NCBI GenBank assembly: GCA_013368315.1
Contig: JAACJM010000037.1
Location: 248,001-312,000 of the forward strand
DNA length: 64,000 nucleotides
Reading direction: 5' to 3'
Source of the DNA: Tetrapyrgos nigripes
Lineage: Eukaryota; Basidiomycota; Agaricomycetes; Agaricales; Campanellaceae
Shown: positions 55,983 through 64,000 of the stretch, piece after piece
Position numbering within the stretch: position 1 is the stretch's first letter
Layout of the letters: each line of letters starts with the position of its first letter
Notes under the pieces: generated by a model
The model's input: only the letters and a program-made list of their open reading frames with translations
Told to the model about the DNA's origin: nothing
Database searches by the model: none
Program-made: the position numbers and the translations under genes

Positions 55983-57481
55983 TCATACTACTCCCAACAA
56001 CCTACAAATACTCCTCAAACCTTCCACCCCCCTCCCTTCTCTCCACTCCCTCCAATCCCTCTCAGCTTGTTGAAGCCAATGGCCCAGTTCGCGTTTACAG
56101 TCGGCACATCCTCCGTGCGTTGAGACGGCGTCGGTGCCAACGCCCGTGCCTATACCGATGTCGGAACCAGACCCAGACAACAGCAATCTCCTCTCCAACG
56201 TGGCGAAGAAGCGAAAAAGGGTAGTGGAGGGAGAGTTTGTGCCAGAAGGCGACGAGGACGAAGAGGTATTATTAATCGCAGCCCACCGCCTACTCGGCCC
56301 TCCTAAACCAGCCAAAGATCCTGCCCGCATTCGACTCCAGCCTGAGCTGGAGCCTCCATTTCCACCGTTCGTCGTTGAATAAGCAAACGCACCCCCAAGA
56401 ACCGTAGTGATAAGCGAGTAATGCTCAGCCCAACTTTTGCACGGTTCTTTCACATTGGTGGGACTCGCATGGTACCTAGTAGGCCCAAATCTCGTAAACT
56501 CTTTGGAGAGGAGGATATGGTAGGTTTGTTGGTATGAGATCTGTGGGTCGCTTTCGTCAGCTTTCATTTCGCTCAACAGCTTCGACAACCGTAGTCGGAA
56601 AAGACGTTTACGCACCCAAGCACTAAACACCTCACTCGGAACCTTCTGCAGCATCGTATAGGGAGGAAAGTCCAGCGTCGCTTCAGCGCTCTCGGTTACA
56701 AGCTCGGTATAGCCGTGTCGGATGGCGTAGAGGAGGGCAGGGATGGGGTGAGTTGGGATGTGTTCTCTGGAGGTAGAAGTGGGATATGGCTTTTGGTTAG
56801 CATGATGTTTGGTGTAGAGTGTATAGTAGAGGAAGCAGTAACGAAGAAACGAAACAGAAGCCGCAGTGAACAGCGTCCGCGTTCCAACAAGGCATAAAAA
56901 TGAAGGAAGAAGACACAAGCAACAAGGAATACCAAAAACCCGAAAAAGGGAATAGGAACCCACCTCATCTTCGCATTCAACACCGCCATCGCCGAATACA
57001 CCACATACTTCTCCACTGCCTCCGCTAGGTCTTTGATAACTTCGAAATCCACTTTGCGTAGGTCTGGCTGAGGTTGGAGATACATATACTGGAGCATGAG
57101 CTCCAACACGGATGATGACTCGGAGAGATGGACGACTTCATTTGAGGACGTGGACGTGGACGTGGACGTGTCGAGGTGAGATGTCGCATGTGCTACATGT
57201 GTTAAGGTGGAGGTGACCCCAGCAGCGTCGGCGAATACTTGAGAGTGCATTTCGAGGTTTCGTCGATGAACCTTGAAAAGGACGCGGTCTGAGGATTGGA
57301 GTATTACGTCGGAAGTGGGATGGTTAACTGGTTGCGATAAGCGTAAAGTCAGACCGTCATGTCAGTGCACTGGTTTTTAGGCCTTGAGCAGACAATAGGC
57401 ACGAAGAAGGTGCTTACAACATGTCGAGACCCTCGTACTGGGAAGACACTCGTCCGTTGAAGAGAGTTGCTCGTTGGACAT
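55983..57481 (-). CDS. BTB/POZ domain protein
   Basis: Three exons give about 440 residues from the ATG at 57481 (MSNEQLSSTDECLPSTRVST). The BTB fold follows: FNHPTSDVILQSSDRVLFKV, HRRNLEMHSQVFADAAG, then VVHLSESSSVLELMLQYMYL and KYVVYSAMAVLNAKM. The C-terminal half is helical (EHIPTHPIPALLYAIRHGYT, ELV) with a low-complexity Ser/Gly loop and a WLQQAERDWREWREGRG helix. Intron donors and acceptors keep the frame. BTB proteins of this type in Agaricomycetes are numerous and mostly unstudied; many link substrates to cullin-3 ligases or repress transcription. The exact role is unknown. Confidence 0.83.
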
Positions 57482-60080
57482 GCCCAGGATGTAGACGGTT
57501 GGAAAAGGGGGTTGCACGATTCTGGGGTCCGGAGTAAGCCTAATGAATGACGGATGAGAGGTCATCTGACGCACCCTAGGTCCCTATCCGCCCAGTGCAA
57601 TCCTCTGGTTCTGAGGTAGAAGCCGTAGAATACTGGAGTAGACGGGCGCCGGCGGTTGAACGAGAAGCTGGACAACTACGACAAGTTCTACGAGAACCAT
57701 CCCTGAGTCTGGTGATCCTCCTAGCCTTCAGGTTCCTGGAAGTCGCACAGAAGAACGATGGAGATAGGCCACGAGCGCTGAGAACTTGGGGGTGCCTTGA
57801 TTCAGAAAACTAGAAGTCAAAGTATTGTGAGAGACTGGGAGGTGACTGCCATAGAAAAATGCTCACCTGTCTTCCACACATAACTCATTCTTGGAGAGTA
57901 GGAAGTACATTGGTGTTCGGTGCAATTCTGAAGACTGAGAGTTTATGAAGGAAGACCGTAGGAGGAGGAAAAAGACGCATCTATTTGGCAGTGTTTGAAA
58001 ACAGTAACGTCTCACATACGCATCCTGAGGGCACTAAGGTGCACCGTAGTCTCTCGGAGCCAGACCCCTACGTTAGAAGTGTTGTGTAGGGGTCTGTTAG
58101 TAACATGATGCGGTAGGACCTGCTTATGTAAAATTAGTCACATTATAAGCGACACGACTTACAACCCATGAGCCTTTGGACTCGTTTCCCTCAGAAAAAC
58201 TCACCTGAACGTGTAGAATATCAAAATTACATCCCAGTAAAGGTCAAAATTGCGAAACCTTGTAGAAACATCGTAAACTGAGAAGGTCAAACGAATCTAT
58301 TGCCAATAGCCGGCTAACCGGCAAATCGACGCGGCTACTACAGGACCACACTACAGCGACAGGTTTTGCCCTATGTCCGGGCTTTTTTCAACTCGGATTC
58401 CAAGCCACTATCAACTCTACGCTGTTAAGAATAAAACTAAGAATACGTTAGGGCAGGGCTATACGAGCTATAAGTATGAAAATAATAGATTTCAAACTCC
58501 GATTTTTTACATAATCGGCCCTGACGTTGGACGGGGGTCGCGTTTACTCTCAGACTACGCAAGGCGTTAACTAAAGCAATCTGCGGTGATCTCCCACTGG
58601 CAGTGGAAAGACTCTGCTAGACTGGCCGCCACCGTCCTCAACTTGAAGTTCCTCATCCTCAGCGGCTGTGTCGTTTGTGTACGGCGGAAGTCGAAGATCT
58701 TGAGCATGCTTTTCGTACATGCCCAGCGTGAAGCCCTTTTTCCCCTCAGAGAGGAGAATTTCTCGCTTATCCACTCTCCTTTCAACCGGTATGCTTACTC
58801 TCCTCCTCATACAGCCAAATACATTTTTACTGTTTTGGAAGTGTTTGAGAAGACGCCTCTATTCGTCCCAGCCGAATATCATTGTTGATAGAATGACATC
58901 TACTACTACTATACTCATTTAGCATACCTCTCCCTGTATCTTGGCGGTTGCCATGACCAGATGGATCTACAGTCGTCCTCCCTGGAAGTGGTCGATCCCA
59001 GGATGTACTATAGATAGATATGTAGCTTAGTGGGTATATCGGGATGCCTCCCGGACCCCGGGCATATCAGATTCTGGTCCTAGCCAGGGTAATACACCCC
59101 TCCTCAACGCATCCTTCTTCGTCCATGAACAAAGCCCTCATATTTCAGGTGAGTTGCAGGTGAGATTGCGATGGGCAAATAAAAACACTGGATTGGCTTT
59201 GAAAAACTGCCTGTCGAGATCATGCCTGGACACTTTGGGCGACAAAAGGCACTGCCTACTAGTATCCCAGCTACCAGCTTTGTCTATATCATCTATCTCT
59301 AGTTAAATCGAAAGCTTTATTCGTAAGTGCGTTAAGTGTGTTACTGCGTATCACGATATTCTGTTCATCCTGCTCAGTCATGCATATCATCAGATGATAT
59401 GGAAGATATTCTTGGAAATGGAAATTTCGCCTCAACAAGTTGGATACAGCCCCTCAACGTATAGGGGGTTATTAAGGGGATAAGCCGGCACTATGGACCC
59501 ATGAGGACAAGCTTTACGACCGTTCTGAGCCGTAGACTTCCAGAGCATAGTAAATAAATCTCGCCACACAGCCTGCTACTTTCTCATCGAACAGGATACG
59601 CACCATGATGCCAGTCTATCATGCCATTCATTCGCATCCGGAATTACCGCCAAGGTCTCATTTACCATGAGATCTCGTGCCTCAACCAATTCCGTGTTGC
59701 GCACGCAGCCGAGCAGAGCATGCCTTTCATCCTCCACTTCATGACAGCCAAATCTACATTTCCCCTAGTCTCTCATAGCATATACGCTGAAGGTAATTTT
59801 AGCCATTTACCTACTATAAATACGGCACTTAGATACACGGTATCTTGACTCGTTTTGCCTCTGGTACCATACGAGGACATATTCTACAATTATATTATCA
59901 TGCCAACCATGAATATATGTGGATGGGTGGCGATACCCTACGAGTAACGTACTGGGTGGGGTGGCGTTAGCTCCCGAGTCCTAGTCCTGCAGCTGTTGGC
60001 AATTAGAAGTCTAGAAATATGGCGATATGGCTACTCAGTCTAGTCTGAATGCACAGGCCAGAAGTAGGTATCATGATGCG
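57482..60080. other. Gene-poor stretch
   Basis: 2.6 kb without a supported gene. One ATG-led minus-strand frame at 58571-58810 (79 codons, with SEGKKGFTLGMYEKHAQDLR) could be a small protein, but nothing supports it. A perfect palindrome, catatcatc-a-gatgatatg, lies at 59384-59402. A tRNA A-box-like sequence near 59023 does not fold into a tRNA. Confidence 0.35.
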
Positions 60081-60087
60081 TATAAAA
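60081..60087 (+). promoter_or_regulatory. TATA box of the small secreted peptide gene
   Basis: TATAAAA about 100 bp before the ATG at 60180. Confidence 0.6.
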
Positions 60088-60179
60088 GCAGACAGAATTT
60101 GAGGAGGGCGGTCAACAGCTACAACTTCTTTCCAAAAGTCCAACGACCTTCCTGAAATCCCTGAAATCGTAGTAGCACA

Positions 60180-60584
60180 ATGGTCACTGTTCGACTCGCA
60201 CTCAGTGCACTCAGTAACCTTACTCTCCTCGTGTTGTTGGCTTTGGCGTTGACCGCCAATGCCGCTCCTGCCCCCCAGGTCGCCCCCTACCCTGTGGGTT
60301 TCTATAACCGTGGCCTTGGGGTACGTTGAACTTGGGATAACATCTTCAACGATGGCTGATTGGTTCTTCATGTTGGCGTAGGATGGTGCCGCTGGTCGTG
60401 GCTGGCGTAAAAAGACCCGGGCATACGAAGGTGTACGTTCAATGTTCAAGTTCATAAGATTCTGATTTATGTGTCGTTACTCAAAATTCTGGTCTTGCAT
60501 TTCCGACTCGAAAATCTGCAGGGTGGACCCGATCGACGCGAGGCCAATGGTAAAACTGGTGCAGCTGCCGATGCCTTTAATTAG
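60180..60584 (+). CDS. Small secreted peptide precursor with dibasic sites
   Basis: Three exons (60180-60320, 60382-60432, 60522-60584) give 84 residues. The leader MVTVRLALSALSNLTLLVLL ends TANAAPAP. The rest is polar and cysteine-free: QVAPYPVGFYNRGLG, DGAAGRGWRKKTRAYEG and GGPDRREANGKTG. The KK and RR pairs are potential Kex2 cleavage sites, so it may be a processed secretory peptide. A GTACGT donor just after the stop suggests a 3' UTR intron or an alternative last exon. Function is unknown. Confidence 0.6.
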
Positions 60585-60918
60585 TGGTACGTTTCCTTTG
60601 CATTTTGTGTTACCCTCGGAGTCCCGGGCCTTTTCTCATGTTAATACCATTTTCCACAAGGTTCCAGGTAGTGGACAAAACCCAAGCTGGCGCCGTGCCA
60701 TCAATTTTTGATTGAATGCCGGGGGCCTCAGTGGAGGAGCTACTAGTAGTTTTGATATAGTCTCCCCTAGGCAGACAACCAAATACATTCCATGTACTGT
60801 ACCATCTTATTCAATTCGTCAGTAACGGGTAACGGACCCCCCCAAAACGACGAAATTTCCGCCTTGTAATGTGTAACAAAGGCCAGTTACGAGGCCAAAT
60901 GAAATGAGGGTGAGTTCT
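60585..60918. other. Convergent spacer
   Basis: 3' sequences of the peptide gene and of the unknown minus-strand gene. No gene is seen. Confidence 0.45.
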
Positions 60919-61791
60919 TTACACTCCATTTCCACGTGTGGCTATGCTTAAGGCCGCGGGACGCGGCATCCCCGACTCCGTAGAGTTTGAGATGATGATG
61001 ACAGAAGAGTGTATACCATGGATATTACTAGTAATCGTACAGAGATAAACATTAGAGTATGAGACGATGATGACAGAAGAGTGTATACTATGGATACTAC
61101 TAGCAATCGTACAGAGATTGTATAAGTAGATCACAGTATCGCGTGTTGAAGTAGAAAAAAATGATTCATTCAATGATGGCTGTAATATCAGAAGCACGCA
61201 GGCTAAATCAGAATCACTAAGGATTGCTAAAGTTAACCTTCGCCGCAGAGCAAAACGAGATAGGATGGTTCGCAAACATTTGGATGTCCCTTCAAAGTCT
61301 GGAGCTTTGATACAATAAGTAGGTGGCTGTTTCCGTTGTACACGAACAGGTATGTTGGTTTGCAAAAATTGTAACTCGTCAGGTCCCATCGCATCAAAAG
61401 AGATGTGCATATTCTCTATGTCAGAGTTGCTATTGCCGATATCAGTTTCAGATAACTTAGACGCCAAGAATTGCGACAGCGCAGCACGCGTGTATTGACC
61501 AGTAAACTCAGAACTGAAGATATGTTGCATAGACAAAATTTTAGAATGATAGACATGTTCGGGAACAAGAGGGCCATCGTACGGGAGAATGCCAACAAGC
61601 AGAAGTTTACCGACCAAGAAAGACGCATAGTGTTTTCGAGGTAGTGTTTCAGATATGTGAGGTTCAAAAATACAGTGAACGGAGTATAAAAGCGTGTGCG
61701 GAAACTGCAGCAATAGTTCAGTTGTAGTCTGGACAGGGTGCTCAAGAAATATAGGCGTATTTGAGGCTACGGTGCGAAGATGATGGTCCAT
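60919..61791 (-). CDS. Hypothetical protein, intronless
   Basis: 290 codons without a stop from the ATG at 61791 (MDHHLRTVASNTPIFLEHPV). The first 180 residues look like globular protein (LVGKLLLVGILPYDGPLVPE, AALSQFLASKLSETDIG, DAMGPDELQFLQTNIPV). The C-terminal 60 residues include a 24-residue unit repeated in tandem (IHSIHSSVIIV and IHGIHSSVIII), from a 72-bp DNA duplication, and look less like protein. No family is recognised, and the end of the true coding region may lie earlier. Divergent from the URC1-like pseudogene. Confidence 0.42.
   Translation of the reverse strand: MDHHLRTVASNTPIFLEHPVQTTTELLLQFPHTLLYSVHCIFEPHISETLPRKHYASFLVGKLLLVGILPYDGPLVPEHVYHSKILSMQHIFSSEFTGQYTRAALSQFLASKLSETDIGNSNSDIENMHISFDAMGPDELQFLQTNIPVRVQRKQPPTYCIKAPDFEGTSKCLRTILSRFALRRRLTLAILSDSDLACVLLILQPSLNESFFSTSTRDTVIYLYNLCTIASSIHSIHSSVIIVSYSNVYLCTITSNIHGIHSSVIIISNSTESGMPRPAALSIATRGNGV
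60989..61132. repeat. 72-bp tandem duplication
   Basis: gagatgatgatgacagaag at 60989 recurs as gagacgatgatgacagaag at 61061, and similarity continues through gtgtata(c/t)(c/t)atggata. The unit is a multiple of three. Confidence 0.8.
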
Positions 61792-62089
61792 AGCGATTCA
61801 GTATGTCGACGAGACGGCAGTTGGAGTCAAAGAGGCGGACTACGAATTTGAAAAAGAGTGACCGCATGATTATGACCGCATGACGAGAACGTGGTAAAGA
61901 ACTTATAAAACCGGAGAAAAACGTTCGATCATGGCCATTCGAGTTTTGCAAGTCCTTCCTCCTACCGGAGATCGGGGATGTCGAATCGATCCCTGTTTTT
62001 CCCGATCGTATTTCTAAAACTCCCGAGCTTTCAGTTTTCGTCCGCCTTCTCACCTGACGTTCTCTGCAACACCGCGCCGATCTCGGTGA
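61792..62089. other. Divergent spacer
   Basis: About 300 bp between the unknown gene and the readable part of the URC1-like pseudogene. It may hold decayed upstream exons, but none can be assigned. Confidence 0.4.
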
Positions 62090-63113
62090 TCTCTCCTCCT
62101 CTTCGTCCGACGTACGCATTACTCTCCGAGTCCACGACGAATGTAACGGGTCTGACGTCTTCGGAAGTGACATGTGTACGTGCAAACCGTGGTTGGTGTA
62201 TGCAATTGAGGAGTGTATTCGCAGGATGTGCAGGGGAATATGATTAAGAATGGGACGAAGAAGGGTATTGGGGTAGTTATGTACTTCCGAAAAGAAGGGA
62301 GGGCGTTGGGAGAGGTGACAAAATACTTGGTGTATAATTTGGGGAAGAGGGAAGGGGATTCGGTGGATAGGTATTTTGCCAATACGGAGATTATTGTTGG
62401 AGTGAAAGATATGAGGTGGGTTTTATATTTTCATATGGTTTTTCTTTTCTTTTCTTTCCTTTTAACAGCACCACTTTGCTTCTTTAACACTCTTTACTCA
62501 ATGAACGATGCCTCTTCGTCTGTTTTCATGCTTTAGATTCCAAGCCCTCATGCCAGACACCTTACATGGCTCGGTTATCGGCATCAACGGTCGTGGGTCT
62601 GTAGGTGCAGACAGGTCCCGGGAAGAAGAGAGGACAAGTGGATAATATGGCGCCAATGAGTGATATGAAGTATGACGCGGTTGTAGGGAGTGGGATTGAG
62701 TTGTCTGGCGAGTCTGTTCGTCTGATTTTGTGTCGGTTCCAACTTTCTTTTTTCTTTCCCTTCTGGGGACTTCTCCAACTCGATCTTTTTTGCTTCATGA
62801 CGTTTTTCCATTCACTGCATTATCTCTCGTTCTCGCTCCATCGTTTGAATTTAGTTGGATATTTCGCCATTTCATTTTTGCATTTATTTCACTTGCTACT
62901 GCTCATTTTATGCTCATTCTTGTGCGCGTATACATACTCTTTTTTATTACTTTTTTAGCGCATATACTCACACCCTTAAACAAAGACCATCTCATCCCAT
63001 CCGACTCTCGTGTTAAAATCAACGCGAAGATCACCAGTGGATATTTCTCTACTCGGAAAGACAGAAAGGAGCTCATGCTGGATGATTTACGGAAGATGGT
63101 TGGGAGAGGTTAG
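62090..63113 (+). pseudogene. URC1: URC1-like GTP cyclohydrolase II, 5' truncated and frameshifted
   Basis: Readable pieces in order: RITLRVHDECNGSDVFGSDM then CTCKPW (zinc ligands of the cyclohydrolase II fold), GIGVVMYFRKEGRALGEVTK, YFANTEIIVGVKDMR, FQALMPDTLH, DNMAPMSDMKYDAVVGSGIE and DHLIPSDSRVKINAKITSGY. These match the uracil-catabolism protein Urc1. The frame breaks near 62222 (before DVQGN) and near 62566, where one base is missing in the codons for HWLG. The N-terminal half of the normal protein is absent. A long T-rich stretch (62712-62985) replaces a normal-size intron. Not a working gene as it stands, unless the sequence has errors. Confidence 0.82.
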
Positions 63114-64000
63114 AAGGAGGTTGAACATTGAACGTTGAGTTAATGACTCGTATTACACAGCTGTTTTCTACTACAGTATAACATAGAGCGAGTGTTAGGT
63201 TATATTTGCATGTACTAAGAATAAGAATCATTCGTATCGAGCCAAGTATTGTGTGTAAATTTCTACTGACCTCGAAGATTGATGGAATTGCAGATGTTTG
63301 GCCAGGGTTCAACACTCAACATTGGTGGTTGTTGAACGGTGTTTTGGCAGAGAGGGATTGAGCTCAGATGATCAGGTTGAGCGCTGAGAGCTTGAGCTTC
63401 CATTGTCACTGTCAGTGATACCCAAGAATGGTCATGACGCCAACCGACCCAGAACTTGCGAGATATTATTATCTACGCATCCTGGTCAAAATGGCAGTTC
63501 AAAATCATGATTGTGATGCATTGGCCTGTTAATAAGACTGAAAAGAGCAGGATCAGGAGGCGATGGTCCAACAGATAGAAGCGAGTGGATCAGAAGCTTT
63601 TTTCATCCTATCATAGACGGAGACCACAACGCCCTCCACAGATAACCCTCTTACTGCATCATGATTGAATGGTCGGGTATTTTGTCAATGGCTGCTGGTA
63701 CCTATCAGAAGCAACGCATCCGGTTTACTATTGCTACATTACGCTTGGTGAGACTCGTAATGGAAAGTGGTTACGAGGCCCTTTTAAGGGACTCGTTCTT
63801 AGTATAATCTGGGGTGGATGTGTCGGCATCCGGTCTTTTTTGTACCCGCAGCCGGCGCGGCGTTTGCCATCACGCCCTTAGGGCCTTAATTGCCAATCAT
63901 CATTATCCCAACATCATCTTTGCACTGATAAAGCTCAATGGAAACGTACCAATCAAATAACAGCCTCGTTATTGCCATGCAAAGCTGTGGCCCACAATGC
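63114..64000. other. Window end, no supported gene
   Basis: 63750-63880 is the other member of the dispersed repeat noted at 26690-26850 (inverted relative to it). A plus-strand frame there (63669-63881) is judged to be repeat sequence, not a gene. Confidence 0.45.

Noticed and set aside
58571..58810. 79-codon ATG-led minus-strand frame
   Set aside because: No signal peptide, homology or splice context; it is mentioned only as a candidate in the gene-poor stretch.
59015..59090. Possible tRNA (A-box-like tagcttagtggg followed by a weak B box)
   Set aside because: No seven-base acceptor stem or proper anticodon arm can be drawn, and the B box departs from consensus.
1..64000. CRISPR arrays, operons, bacterial-type promoters or ribosome binding sites
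   Set aside because: The intron-rich fungal gene structure makes these inapplicable, and no regularly spaced short repeats were seen.

Overview
The window looks like nuclear DNA of a basidiomycete fungus, most likely an Agaricomycete. Genes are cut by many 45-70 bp GT-AG introns. Multipass membrane proteins, GH18 chitinases, berberine-bridge-like oxidases and a URC1-type GTP cyclohydrolase II all look like Agaricomycete families, and transposons are dense. All gene models here were spliced by eye.

Layout. 1-3.8 kb: 3' end of a Ty1/copia element with its LTR. 4.3-7.0 kb: a single-pass membrane protein with two beta-sandwich-like ectodomains. 7.9-9.4 kb: tandem duplicate of a small secreted-protein gene; one copy is frameshifted. 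9.8-18.3 kb: two FAD-linked oxidases and a relic of a third, flanking a multipass membrane gene and an inverted, circularly permuted copy of that gene. 18.7-19.7 kb: EB1/Mal3 microtubule plus-end protein. 20.1-21.3 kb: two small proteins sharing a cysteine tail. 22.1-26.6 kb: a MITE with perfect 66-bp terminal repeats, a second multipass membrane protein, a 258-bp tandem duplication and an internally deleted Tc1/mariner-like element. 27.2-29.6 kb: a Ran1/Ksp1-like kinase.

31.3-38.0 kb: an apparently intact three-gene DNA transposon. 38.4-45.8 kb: a nest in which a hAT remnant (8-bp target duplication) holds a minus-strand Ty3-like LTR element (5-bp target duplication) that itself holds two smaller inverted-repeat elements. 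46.8-51.9 kb: tandem secreted GH18 chitinases whose catalytic motif sits on a 14-nt microexon; only the second keeps a long acidic repeat tail. 52.3-54.5 kb: MFS sugar transporter. 56.0-57.5 kb: BTB/POZ protein. 60.2 kb: small secreted peptide with dibasic sites. 60.9-61.8 kb: unknown protein. 62.1-63.1 kb: frameshifted URC1-like pseudogene.

Themes. The core genes (EB1, kinase, transporter, BTB) stand among young duplications of secreted or surface proteins (chitinases, FAD oxidases, small secreted proteins, multipass receptor-like proteins). At least three gene pairs show one intact member and one decayed or truncated member. No operon-like organisation is expected or seen.
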